Position numbers and translations under genes: made by a program
Assembly: GCA_900116485.1 (NCBI GenBank)
Contig: FPAX01000002.1
Span: 124,001 to 188,000, forward strand
Direction of reading: 5' to 3'
DNA from: Selenomonas sp. GACV-9
GTDB taxonomy: Bacteria; Bacillota; Negativicutes; Selenomonadales; Selenomonadaceae
Length of the DNA: 64,000 nucleotides
In this document: positions 38,483 to 46,674 of the stretch, piece after piece
How the letters are laid out: the number at the start of each line of letters is the position of its first letter
How positions within the stretch are numbered: position 1 is the stretch's first letter
Notes under the pieces: generated by a model
Databases searched by the model: none
The model's input: only the letters and a program-made list of their open reading frames with translations
What the model was told of the DNA's origin: nothing

Positions 38483-38606
38483 TTTCGCTCCCAGCCAAAA
38501 GGTACGATTTCACGAAGTTTTTCATTCCCGTGAAAAAGCTCTTCAAAATCACATACTTTTCTCACGAGAATGAATCCCCCGATATCTTACTACTTCCTAG
38601 CGAAAA

Positions 38607-38633
38607 AAGCGGCAACCAAATTGGTTGCCGCTT
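38607..38633 (-). terminator. flgE terminator
   Basis: AAGCGGCAACC / GGTTGCCGCTT perfect 11-bp stem with a 5-nt loop, followed by TTTTCGC on the minus strand, 8 nt after flgE. Confidence 0.85.
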
Positions 38634-38640
38634 GCCTATA

Positions 38641-40704
38641 TTAGCGTTTCATATTAATCATTGTCTCAAGCATTTCATCACTGACCGTGATAATCTTGGA
38701 ATTCGACTGGAAACCACGCTGGGTAACAATCATATCCGAGAACTCGTTGGCAATATCCACGTTGGACATTTCCAAGGCTGACGAAGTTATCGTAGAGCCT
38801 GTCGAATCATACGAAACTTTTCCTGAATTGTTTGATTCTTGATAAAGACTGTTTCCTGTTTTAGTCAATCCTGCGGCATTATTAAACGTAGCAATGGCTA
38901 TTTTTGCCTCTGCTTGTTTTACACCATTAGAATATACGCCCGTTATAACACCGCTACTGTCAATAGAAACACTCTGCAAATTTCCCGAAGCATTGCCATC
39001 ACTCTTATTCGAAATAGTACTAGTACCTGCATACTGGGTAAGGCCACTTAAATTTAAGGTTACTTCTCCATCATCAAAGTTTCTGTCGCCGGAACGAGAA
39101 ATAGCCAAGGAAGCGCTACCTGACACATACTGTCCTTTACCATCAAAAACTAAATTACTTTTACTTAAAGATACTGCCAGTGCTGTCCCATCATCTTCTA
39201 TAACGCTATAGGTATCACTGCCACCAGCTAAGCTCAACTCCCAAGTACTCTCTGCTCCTGCCGTTCGTGTAAACAATACCGGTATTGAATGCAAACCACC
39301 ATCAGTATCATATACTGCCACAGTTGTCGTTATCGAAGAATAGAAAGTATCGCCACTGTTATAATTCTTTCCTAATAATCCAGTCAACGTCTTCCCATCA
39401 GACGTCACAATACTAAGTGAGTCAATATCTTTTCCGTTAAATCTATACGCAGTTCCCTCGCCATGTCTTGTAATAGCTGTTATCATGCCATCTGAAGCTC
39501 TTCCTGTCCTCACATATGACTGATTCGCCGATGTAATACTAAATGTCGATTGTGCCGTATCTTTCCGTCCGTCTGCACAATTAATTTCAGCTCCAGCATT
39601 AGGTTTAATCGTTCCAATCGTAAATCCACCAAATGTGACTAGATCCCCATCACTATAGGTAGCATTCTGCGGATTCGGAATCCTAACTGTAACCTGTTGG
39701 CCTGCTGCTGTTCCAAAATTACTATCAAGCTCAAAGGTAACTTCCACTGCAGAATTCGGATTCGTAGCCGGACCTACAGCAGTAACACCATTAGTAACAA
39801 TTTTTCCCGAAAGTGCTATCGACCCACCATATGTATAGTTTCCACTTGTCAAGCCAGTAAGATTTAACGGACTAGGGTTAACCAATGTCGATGATGAACC
39901 AGAATTTACCTGTACATCTACCGTTCCTGAAGAATTTGCTGTAACTGAGTTTATAGTTTTCGTCCATAGTGTAGTACCACTCAATTGTTGATTTGTCGTA
40001 AAATTAAATCCTGCAGTATCATCTACTTCAATCGTTTCTCCAGTATTTGTAGTAAGAGTTATTGTTCCCTTATCTATTTTCGTCGGAGTATATGAGGTTA
40101 CTGTTTCTTGCGTACCATCAGCATATTTTACAATCATATTACTAATATTGTAGCCCGTCATATCTGCCTGTAAATTTTTCGTGTATGAGGCAAGCGTAGT
40201 TGCCGCTGCATCCATTCCCTTACCTACCTGAATCTGGATATCACCATCAGGGTCGCCGGCAGCATTACTGATATCACCATTCTTAGCTATATAGCCTTGA
40301 ACTTTCATACCACTTCCTGGCATCACCAGATTTCCATTGGCATCAAACTCAAATGCACCATTACGGGTATAAAAAGTTTCATTTCCTTTTTTTACCACAA
40401 ACAAACCATTTCCTGAAATGCATAAATCAGTATTTTTACCCGTAGCCTGTACCGACCCATCTGTAAATAACATGTCAATACTAGATACACCTGTCCCCAA
40501 ACCAATTTGTTTAGGATTTGTTCCACCAAGATTCCCACTAGGTGCGCCAGCACCAGAAATCGTCTGGTTAAGCGTATCCGCGAAGGTCACGCGGCTGGAT
40601 TTGAAACCTGTCGTATTAACGTTGGCAATGTTGTTGCCAATTACATCCATTCGCGTCTGATGGCCTTTGAGCCCCGAGACACCGGCATATAATGAACGCA
40701 TCAT
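38641..40704 (-). CDS. flgE: Flagellar hook protein FlgE
   Basis: Structural subunit of the flagellar hook, exported by the flagellar type III system. At 687 residues it is much longer than the roughly 400 of enteric FlgE. The conserved ends are intact: N-terminal LYAGVSGLKGHQTRM with GNNIANVNTTGFK, and C-terminal SALEMSNVDIANEFSDMIVTQRGFQ. The centre (about 120-560) is a Thr/Ser/Gly/Asn-rich variable region. The DNA of that region is visibly AT-richer than its neighbours. AAAGGAG precedes ATG 40704. It follows the TIGR02530-type gene by 31 nt. Other hook genes are not in the window. Confidence 0.93.
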   Translation of the reverse strand: MMRSLYAGVSGLKGHQTRMDVIGNNIANVNTTGFKSSRVTFADTLNQTISGAGAPSGNLGGTNPKQIGLGTGVSSIDMLFTDGSVQATGKNTDLCISGNGLFVVKKGNETFYTRNGAFEFDANGNLVMPGSGMKVQGYIAKNGDISNAAGDPDGDIQIQVGKGMDAAATTLASYTKNLQADMTGYNISNMIVKYADGTQETVTSYTPTKIDKGTITLTTNTGETIEVDDTAGFNFTTNQQLSGTTLWTKTINSVTANSSGTVDVQVNSGSSSTLVNPSPLNLTGLTSGNYTYGGSIALSGKIVTNGVTAVGPATNPNSAVEVTFELDSNFGTAAGQQVTVRIPNPQNATYSDGDLVTFGGFTIGTIKPNAGAEINCADGRKDTAQSTFSITSANQSYVRTGRASDGMITAITRHGEGTAYRFNGKDIDSLSIVTSDGKTLTGLLGKNYNSGDTFYSSITTTVAVYDTDGGLHSIPVLFTRTAGAESTWELSLAGGSDTYSVIEDDGTALAVSLSKSNLVFDGKGQYVSGSASLAISRSGDRNFDDGEVTLNLSGLTQYAGTSTISNKSDGNASGNLQSVSIDSSGVITGVYSNGVKQAEAKIAIATFNNAAGLTKTGNSLYQESNNSGKVSYDSTGSTITSSALEMSNVDIANEFSDMIVTQRGFQSNSKIITVSDEMLETMINMKR

Positions 40705-40735
40705 GATTAATCACTTCTCCTTTATCCCATGTGCC

Positions 40736-41113
40736 TTAAAGTATTGCGGCACTGTCTATGTTGGTAAAAATATTTTCTTTAGCACTTGCTTCATCCACAG
40801 CCGTGATAACCGTGCGGTTTTTCACGCTTACGACAAGGGCCGTCTGCTTCATCCAAATCAGTGCTTCCCGCGAGCCTTTGGCGGCCATGCGGTCAACAGC
40901 AGATTCCAGACGCGCTTTGTCCTCCTCATCCAATGCTATCCCGCGCAGTTCCAGCCGCTTTTCTGCATGGCGCGAAAATTTGACGCCATGTTTCACCGCG
41001 TGCAGTTCGCGAGCAAATGCCGTTGCGTTTGGTTTTGGCGACGTTCCCTGTCTCCTGCCGATTCCTGCCATTCCCTGCTCGGCTTTCGCTGGTGTTTTGA
41101 CGATTTCTTTCAT
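40736..41113 (-). CDS. Flagellar operon protein (TIGR02530-like)
   Basis: A small protein of about 125 residues with the family-typical sequence VKFSRHAEKRLELRGI near the middle and VVSVKNRTVITAVDEASAKENIFTNIDSAAIL at the end (seen in two parts). The family lies beside flgD/flgE in Firmicutes and its role is not settled. Start uncertain: ATG 41111-41113 has GAGG 5 nt upstream; an ATG at 41129-41131 would add six residues. It is co-directional with flgE and begins the visible flagellar unit, with the recombinase gene upstream. Confidence 0.82.
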   Translation of the reverse strand: MKEIVKTPAKAEQGMAGIGRRQGTSPKPNATAFARELHAVKHGVKFSRHAEKRLELRGIALDEEDKARLESAVDRMAAKGSREALIWMKQTALVVSVKNRTVITAVDEASAKENIFTNIDSAAIL

Positions 41114-41146
41114 AGTTGCCTCAACCCTCATGTGTGTTTTAAAACC

Positions 41147-41165
41147 TATACTTTTCGGAATAGAC
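41147..41165. repeat. Partial copy of the terminator palindrome
   Basis: The 19-nt segment TATACTTTTCGGAATAGAC matches 17 of 19 positions at 41242-41260 (direct orientation, 95 bp apart). It reproduces only the right half of the palindrome there. It lies upstream of the flagellar unit. Confidence 0.6.
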
Positions 41166-41222
41166 AAATTCTATATAAAAAAACTAGAACTATCACCGAA
41201 AAAGAAAGAAGACTAAAATAAA

Positions 41223-41264
41223 AACAGCCTATTCAAAAAAGTATACTTTTCCGAATAGGCTGTT
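41223..41264 (-). terminator. Long near-perfect palindrome, probable recombinase terminator
   Basis: Outer arms AACAGCCTATTC / GAATAGGCTGTT, a two-base mismatch and an inner AAAAGTATACTTTT palindrome give a 42-bp near-complete inverted repeat. On the minus strand it ends in GTTTTTATTTT just after the recombinase stop, so termination is likely; it could also be a protein-binding or recombination site. Confidence 0.7.
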
Positions 41265-41267
41265 TGC

Positions 41268-41882
41268 TTATTTCCGACGCTTTTCGCGCTCTTTTTGCTG
41301 CTGACATTTATTATAGAACGTAGAAACCGGCATGTTTATTTTCCTGGCTGCCTGGTTCAGTGAAAGCTCTCCGCGCCGCCAGGCTTGATACACACGGGCA
41401 AATCCCTGTGGCAACGGCTTCTGCGGCCGGCCAAAGCGCACACCACGCCGATGCGCTTCAGCAATCCCTTCGGCCTGCCGCTGACGGATGTTGTGCCGCT
41501 CGTTTTCGGCCACAAAGGACAGCACCTGCAAGATAAGGTCGCTGACAAATGTCCCCAATAAATCCTTGCCTCGCCGTGTATCCAATAGCGGCATATCAAA
41601 AACAACAATATCGGCGCCTTTGACTTTGGTTATCTTCTGCCATTGCTCCAACACCTCGCGATAATTGCGGCCCAGCCGGTCAATGGAATGGATACAGAGA
41701 ATCGTCTCGTCATCGATACGCTGCATAAGCTTCTGATACTGCGGCCGCACAAAATCCTTGCCCGATATTTTATCCATATAAATGTTTTGCGGCTCGATTC
41801 CCATCTTCCGCATAGCGGCCAGCTGCCGCCCCAGATTCTGCTCCCGCGTGCTCACGCGCACATATCCCAAGATTTGCTGCAT
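41268..41882 (-). CDS. Small serine recombinase (resolvase/invertase family)
   Basis: A 204-residue site-specific recombinase. The catalytic N-terminal domain begins with ILGYVRVSTREQN (nucleophile Ser11), followed by HSIDRLGRN and an AENERHNIRQRQAEGI helix E region. The C-terminal HTH contains LSLNQAARKINMPVSTFYNKC, as in Hin/Tn3 resolvases. ATG 41880-41882 has GGGGAGG 8 nt upstream. It lies between flagellar genes and an unknown gene on the same strand. No transposase, plasmid gene or matched invertible segment was identified, so whether it resolves, inverts or is a relic is open. Confidence 0.88.
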   Translation of the reverse strand: MQQILGYVRVSTREQNLGRQLAAMRKMGIEPQNIYMDKISGKDFVRPQYQKLMQRIDDETILCIHSIDRLGRNYREVLEQWQKITKVKGADIVVFDMPLLDTRRGKDLLGTFVSDLILQVLSFVAENERHNIRQRQAEGIAEAHRRGVRFGRPQKPLPQGFARVYQAWRRGELSLNQAARKINMPVSTFYNKCQQQKEREKRRK

Positions 41883-41907
41883 AATAATCCTCCCCAATAA
41901 AATAATA

Positions 41908-41938
41908 GGGCTATGCACGCATCCAGCATGCATAGCCC
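41908..41938 (-). terminator. Terminator between the Cys-rich protein and the recombinase
   Basis: GGGCTATGCACGC / GCATGCATAGCCC stem with a 5-nt loop, followed by TATTATTTTATT on the minus strand. Confidence 0.65.
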
Positions 41939-41969
41939 CATTTATTTTACTGAGTATCTGTATTATCCC

Positions 41970-42740
41970 TCAATGGATTTCATCGGCATCGTTCCATTTG
42001 GCATTCTGCTTCTGCAGGGCCGCAAACGATTGACGGATTACCGGGCAGCCATAACACTCCTGCCCATCAAAAGTATCAGCTTTGGCAAAGTGTTCCATCA
42101 GATGTTTGCGGCAGGCCTCGTCGACGATAGCTGGCTGCAGTTCTGCCAGCGTCTTTTTACGTTCGCCCAAAAACTGCCGCATCCACGAATTCCACTGCGC
42201 ATATTGGCGATAGAGCTGACGATGCAGAAAATCAAAACCATTGCCCGCAAAATTTTCCTTGGCATTGCAGAGTACATTACAGTTGGCACATTCATAGGTC
42301 GTTACCGTCGTGGTCTTTACATGGGAGACGCACGACTTCGGCAGTGACCAGGCAAAGTAGCCTGTCATCTTCGCCATGCGCATGATATCGGCATGCTCCT
42401 TTGCCAGGCGCTCAATATTCTGCGGGATATAGTGGCGGACCGTAGCCTCCAGGTTCGCCTTGGTCGCCCGCACAGGAAACGGAATCAGCTTGCCGCACTC
42501 TTCTTCGGAATCTGCCATATTTGCCTTATGTACCATCCCTAAAATCAACAGCGTCCGCTGCTGTTTCATCAACGACAAAAATTCATTGCTATTGCTGATG
42601 CCCCGCGGATCGCCATCTTCTTCCATAGCTTTATGCAGCTCAATTGCCACCAGCAGCATGCGCTTGTGCAGTTCCAGCATTTCGCCAAACATGTCCTGCA
42701 TTTCTTCGCGGAGTTTTTGCTTATCACTATCTGCCGCCAT
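41970..42740 (-). CDS. Unrecognised protein with two CxxC motifs
   Basis: A 256-residue soluble protein that matches no family I know. The N-terminal about 70 residues are helical and Met/Leu/Glu-rich. CANC (Cys151-Cys154, with Cys158) and CYGC (Cys229-Cys232), plus Cys210, could form one or two zinc or iron-sulfur sites. The middle carries Trp/Phe-rich segments, and no signal peptide is seen. AGGAG lies 9 nt before the ATG. It is 80 nt downstream of the zinc-type ABC permease on the same strand, so it may belong to that operon, and it is separated from the recombinase by a terminator. Confidence 0.65.
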   Translation of the reverse strand: MAADSDKQKLREEMQDMFGEMLELHKRMLLVAIELHKAMEEDGDPRGISNSNEFLSLMKQQRTLLILGMVHKANMADSEEECGKLIPFPVRATKANLEATVRHYIPQNIERLAKEHADIMRMAKMTGYFAWSLPKSCVSHVKTTTVTTYECANCNVLCNAKENFAGNGFDFLHRQLYRQYAQWNSWMRQFLGERKKTLAELQPAIVDEACRKHLMEHFAKADTFDGQECYGCPVIRQSFAALQKQNAKWNDADEIH

Positions 42741-42820
42741 CCTGTGTCACTCCTTCAGACCCTCACCTTACATCTAATCCCTTTTATTTTTTCGCGGTCT
42801 ATTGGCAAACTCCTTTATTC

Positions 42821-43663
42821 TCAGCGGATAAAATACGGCTTGAGTGCAATCGTCACAAAAAATACCAGCGCGGACAGCACGACGATTGTTGCCCCTGCCG
42901 CCATATTGAAATAATAGGCAAGGATCAAGCCGCTGACACCTGTGAGCAGTGCCAGGCAAACAGATACCAGGTGATATTGCTTGACATTATTCGTCACATT
43001 GCGGGCTGCCGCCGCTGGCAGCACCAACAGCGCATTGATAATCAGGATGCCGACCCACTGGATACTGATGGAGACAACCACCGCCAGGATTGCCGCAAAC
43101 AGCCCCTCGACCCAAAATGTCTGGATGCCGCGGCTGCGGGCAAAGGATGAGTTGATGGACAGGATAAGCAGCTTGTTGTAGAGAAAGGCCCATCCTGCAA
43201 TGACCAGCAGGAATACGAACGCCAAGGCCTGCAAGTCTTCCTCAGTGATGCTCAGGACATCCCCGATCAGGAATGACGAAAACTTGTTGAAACCACCGCC
43301 ACTCGTCATGATCATCAGGCCCAAAGCTATGGCCGTCGACGAAAACACGCCGATAATCGTATCCGTTGAAGCCGTGCTCTTATTCTTGATATAGGTGATG
43401 CAGAGCGCAAACAGGATGGAGAACGCCACCAGCGATACCAGCGGCGATACCACGCCCAGCAGCACGCCAATCGCTATGCCGGTAAAGGCCCCATGGCCTA
43501 GGGAATCGGAGAAGAAGGCCATGCGATTTGAGACCACCATCGTGCTCAAAAGACCAAACAAGGGCGTTACAAGCAGGATGGCAAGCAGGGCATGTTTCAT
43601 GAACATATGGCTGGCCCAGTCAAAGGGCAACAGGATATCCATGATGCTGTAAATCATTTCCAT
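42821..43663 (-). CDS. Zinc/manganese-type ABC transporter permease (ZnuB family)
   Basis: Inner-membrane permease of the cluster 9 metal-chelate family, 280 residues, with about eight hydrophobic segments. Family motifs include ALLAILLVTPLFGLLSTMVVSNRMAFFSDSLGHGAFTG split over the N-terminal third, and SIQWVGILIINALLVLPAAAARN near residue 205. It begins 3 nt after the stop of the ATPase gene. Metal choice (Zn, Mn, Fe) cannot be read from sequence. No solute-binding gene is adjacent. Confidence 0.88.
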   Translation of the reverse strand: MEMIYSIMDILLPFDWASHMFMKHALLAILLVTPLFGLLSTMVVSNRMAFFSDSLGHGAFTGIAIGVLLGVVSPLVSLVAFSILFALCITYIKNKSTASTDTIIGVFSSTAIALGLMIMTSGGGFNKFSSFLIGDVLSITEEDLQALAFVFLLVIAGWAFLYNKLLILSINSSFARSRGIQTFWVEGLFAAILAVVVSISIQWVGILIINALLVLPAAAARNVTNNVKQYHLVSVCLALLTGVSGLILAYYFNMAAGATIVVLSALVFFVTIALKPYFIR

Positions 43664-43666
43664 CAG

Positions 43667-44476
43667 TCAGCCCTCCCCATCATCTGCATGGCTTTCCACG
43701 GCTGCATCGCCGCCCGCCAGCATGCCAAAGATGCGGCGCGTGCGCGCGTCGCTGAACACCTCATCCGGCGTGCCCTGCGTGACGACACGCTGGTTCAGCA
43801 GCACGACCTGGTCAGCATGACGCGCCACCATGTTGAGGTCATGCGATATCAGGATGATGGCCATGTCTTCCTGCTCACGCAGCTCGGCCAGGATCTCATA
43901 GAAAAGCTCCAAGCCATTCTGGTCAACGCCTGACACCGGCTCGTCAAGCAGCAGCAGGTCCGGCAGCGGATCAAGTGCCAAAGCCAGCAGCACGCGCTGC
44001 AGCTCGCCTCCCGACAGCGCCCCGAGGCGGCGGTCAATCAAGTGCTCAGCATGGACACGCGCCAGACTTTTCTCGACCTGCGGGCGCAGGCTCTTATCCG
44101 AGCAGAGCCAGACCGGCCGTTTCGACAGGCAGGCCATAAAGATATCCATGACACTGGTCGGCGCACTGACATCAAAACGCAGATACTGCGGCACATAGCC
44201 GATAACCGGATGGCCCGTGTGCTTGCCCTTGGCATCGACATAGTGAAGTTTTCCCTGATGCGGCACCTCACCTAAGATGGCCTTCAAAAGCGTGCTCTTG
44301 CCTGCGCCATTGGGGCCGATTATCGCCGTCAGCTGGCCGCAATGGATATGGATGTTGACATCTGTAAAAATGGTCTGACGGCCAATCTTGACCGCAAAAT
44401 CCTCGATTCGCGTACAGCATAATTTCGCGCAGTCTTCGCTCGAAGCTGCGTGATGATGTATGATATTCTTAAACAA
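43667..44476 (-). CDS. Zinc/manganese-type ABC transporter ATPase with a His/Cys-rich N-terminus
   Basis: ATP-binding subunit paired with the downstream permease, 269 residues. Walker A GPNGAGKST is at 54-62, signature LSGGELQR near 155 and Walker B LLLLDEP after it. An extra N-terminal segment carries HHH at 7-9 and Cys16, Cys20 and Cys21, a possible metal-binding patch not usual for ZnuC. The tail ends in AVESHADDGEG. The start is TTG 44474-44476 with AAGGAG 8 nt upstream. It follows the ABC-2 permease by 18 nt. Confidence 0.87.
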   Translation of the reverse strand: MFKNIIHHHAASSEDCAKLCCTRIEDFAVKIGRQTIFTDVNIHIHCGQLTAIIGPNGAGKSTLLKAILGEVPHQGKLHYVDAKGKHTGHPVIGYVPQYLRFDVSAPTSVMDIFMACLSKRPVWLCSDKSLRPQVEKSLARVHAEHLIDRRLGALSGGELQRVLLALALDPLPDLLLLDEPVSGVDQNGLELFYEILAELREQEDMAIILISHDLNMVARHADQVVLLNQRVVTQGTPDEVFSDARTRRIFGMLAGGDAAVESHADDGEG

Positions 44477-44494
44477 TTCCGTTACTCCTTAAAC

Positions 44495-45232
44495 TCAGCG
44501 GGTCAGCCGGCGGAAGGACCGGCTCCCGAGCACAAAGCCCAGCAGGGCATAGATAATCAGCACCAGCACCGATGTCAGCGCAGTCTGGCTGCCACTGCCC
44601 AGGCCGCGCAGCAGATAGCTCGTATGTGTCAGCGGCAGGAGCTCGATGACATAGCGCAAGAGATCTGGCAAGGCATGTGTCGAAAAGAACGTGCCACAAA
44701 GGAACGACATAGGCAGCAGGATATAGGTGTTGACCTGGCTCATTTCCTCATAAGTCCGTATCTTCATAGCCGCAATGAAGCCGATCTCGGCAAAAATGAT
44801 GCAGTTGAGCACCAATACGAGCAAAAACAGCGGCGTCAGCGTGAAATGGGCGCCAAAGGCCAGCGCCAAGGCCACGATGATGGCCGAGGAAATCAGGCCG
44901 CGCAGTACGGCTGCCAGCACCTTGCCAATGACAAAGGCATCGGGCCATATCGGCGCGATGATGTATTCTTCGAGGCTCTTATGGTAGATGCGCTCGGCGT
45001 GCACTGGCGTGATGCTGTTGAAGCTTATGTTCATCGAGTTGAGGGCCAGGATGCCTGGCACGAGAAAGTCGAGATACGAGCCTGACTCCACCTGGATGCT
45101 GCGGCCAAGGCCCCAGCCAAAGGCGACAAGATAGAGCATCGGTGCCACCATCCGCGACAGGATGAACTTCGTCATCCGGCGCTTGAGTACGACCCAATCG
45201 CGCCAGAACACCGTCCAGATATCATAAAGCAT
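44495..45232 (-). CDS. ABC-2 type transporter permease
   Basis: A 245-residue export permease with six hydrophobic segments. It has the ABC-2 features: N-terminal FWRDWVVLKRRMTKFI, FLVPGILALNSMN and a late PLSFLCGTFFS-type segment (here PMSFLCGTFFSTHALP). It overlaps the preceding ATPase stop by one base, so the pair forms one exporter, of the NodJ/daunorubicin-resistance kind. The substrate is unknown. The zinc-type ABC genes follow in the same direction. Confidence 0.85.
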   Translation of the reverse strand: MLYDIWTVFWRDWVVLKRRMTKFILSRMVAPMLYLVAFGWGLGRSIQVESGSYLDFLVPGILALNSMNISFNSITPVHAERIYHKSLEEYIIAPIWPDAFVIGKVLAAVLRGLISSAIIVALALAFGAHFTLTPLFLLVLVLNCIIFAEIGFIAAMKIRTYEEMSQVNTYILLPMSFLCGTFFSTHALPDLLRYVIELLPLTHTSYLLRGLGSGSQTALTSVLVLIIYALLGFVLGSRSFRRLTR

Positions 45233-46104
45233 CAGATGCCCTCCTTTCGCCCCGTGAGCTCAATGAACGCGTCCTCAAGATTTGTCGGCCGTATGAGTAT
45301 GGAGCCGTCGCCTGCCTGCTGGCCAGCAAATTCCGCTGCCGCCTGTTTTTCGGCAAAGAACTTATACTCGCGCCCTTCACTGCCATCCCACTCGACCGTA
45401 TAGCGGCCAAGCTGCTCGCAAAACTCCTTAGGCGTATCAAGGGCCACAAGCCTTCCCTTATTCAGGATTGCCACGCGGTCGCAAAGCGATTCGGCCTCCT
45501 CGATATAATGGGTCGTCAAGAAGACCGTGACGCCATCCCGGGCCATCTGCCGGATAAGCTGCCAGATGCGGCGTCGCACCTGCGGGTCAAGGGCCACCGT
45601 CGGCTCATCCATAAACAAGATGCGCGGGCGATGCAAAAGCGCACGCGCAATCAGCAGCCGGCGTTTCATGCCGCCCGACAGGCGGCGTACACCATCATTT
45701 ACCACATCGGTGAGCTCGACATATTGCAAGAGCTCATGGATGCGCTGCCGCCTATCCTCGCCTTTCATATGATGGAGCCGCGCATGCAGCTCGAGGTTTT
45801 CCCCCACCGTGAGGTCCTGGTCGAAATTCACATGCTGCGGCACGACACCGATGACGCTCTTGAGCTCCTGGGCATAGGCGGCAAGCGCCCTTCCCTCGTA
45901 GCAGATGCGGCCGCTCGTCGGCTGGGTCTGCATCGTCAGCATGCGGATGGTCGTCGTCTTGCCCGCGCCATTAGGGCCGAGCAGTCCGAAGATCTCCCCC
46001 GCGCCAATGGACAGCGACAGCCCATCGACTGCTGTCTTATCTGTATTCTTGCCCGCTTTTGTCTTATGCGGGAATCTCTTGGTCAAATTCTCTATGGTTA
46101 TCAT
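45232..46104 (-). CDS. ABC transporter ATPase (CcmA/drug-export type)
   Basis: ATPase of the ABC-2 exporter, 290 residues. Walker A GPNGAGKTT is at 43-51, Q-loop GVVPQHVNFD, signature RRLSGGMKRRLLIARAL, and Walker B ILFMDEPTVALDPQVR. The long C-terminal part after the domain (about 220-290) is typical of exporter ATPases of the DrrA/CcmA type. ATG 46102-46104 was chosen with GGGAG 7 nt upstream. First gene of a four-gene run that continues into the zinc-type transporter. Confidence 0.9.
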   Translation of the reverse strand: MITIENLTKRFPHKTKAGKNTDKTAVDGLSLSIGAGEIFGLLGPNGAGKTTTIRMLTMQTQPTSGRICYEGRALAAYAQELKSVIGVVPQHVNFDQDLTVGENLELHARLHHMKGEDRRQRIHELLQYVELTDVVNDGVRRLSGGMKRRLLIARALLHRPRILFMDEPTVALDPQVRRRIWQLIRQMARDGVTVFLTTHYIEEAESLCDRVAILNKGRLVALDTPKEFCEQLGRYTVEWDGSEGREYKFFAEKQAAAEFAGQQAGDGSILIRPTNLEDAFIELTGRKEGI

Positions 46105-46155
46105 GACGTAACTCCCATGTCTTCTACTATAATATTGTAGCAAATCCGTCAAGAC

Positions 46156-46185
46156 TTGGACTTTCCGGCAAAATTCCGCTACAAT
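46156..46185 (+). promoter_or_regulatory. Promoter of the coiled-coil/deacetylase operon
   Basis: TTGGAC (46156-46161), 18-nt spacer, TACAAT (46180-46185), 34 nt before the first start codon. Confidence 0.6.
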
Positions 46186-46218
46186 AGATTCTAGCAGAAT
46201 CAACAAGGAGATGTAAAC

Positions 46219-46674
46219 ATGACCGATCAACAAATCAATCTTTCACCAGCTGAGGCCCAGCGCATGACACGCAATATCCAGGCCCTGCAGAAACGCCTGC
46301 GCGATATGCATGCCATGCGTGACACCATCAATAGATCCCTGGCCCGTGTGACCGCTGACAACCTGAGCCTGGCACTGACCCAGAAAAAGAACCTCAAGGC
46401 CCTCAGCAGCGAATACGACAAGCTCACCAAGGAGACTGGCTGCCTTGACCCGCTCGACGCCGCCCAGATCCTCGAAGAAGAATACAACTATATCCTGACA
46501 ATCGGCAACGTGCTCGAGACGACGCGAGAACTCAAGAAAACGAAAAGTCTCCAGGACAACAATCGCGATGCCATCCTCGACGGTCTCTTGAAATTTTATG
46601 ATGGCCTGCGCGCCGAGCTCGCGGCTGCAGCGTCGGCAGAAACTGCCAAGCAAGGAGGCGCACCATTACGTTGA
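46219..46674 (+). CDS. Coiled-coil protein, function unknown
   Basis: A 151-residue charged protein that appears almost entirely helical, with heptad-like patterns at about 8-70 and 85-135 and no signal peptide or membrane helix. No family recognised. AAGGAG lies 8 nt before the ATG. Its stop overlaps the TTG start of the deacetylase gene (TTGA), so the two are translationally coupled and probably act together, perhaps at the cell envelope; this is inferred from coupling only. Confidence 0.65.
   Translation: MTDQQINLSPAEAQRMTRNIQALQKRLRDMHAMRDTINRSLARVTADNLSLALTQKKNLKALSSEYDKLTKETGCLDPLDAAQILEEEYNYILTIGNVLETTRELKKTKSLQDNNRDAILDGLLKFYDGLRAELAAAASAETAKQGGAPLR

Noticed and set aside
38382..38552. 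A longer N-terminus for the RpiR regulator
   Set aside because: It would translate through the -10 box and the palindromic operators; the HTH domain is complete from ATG 38381.
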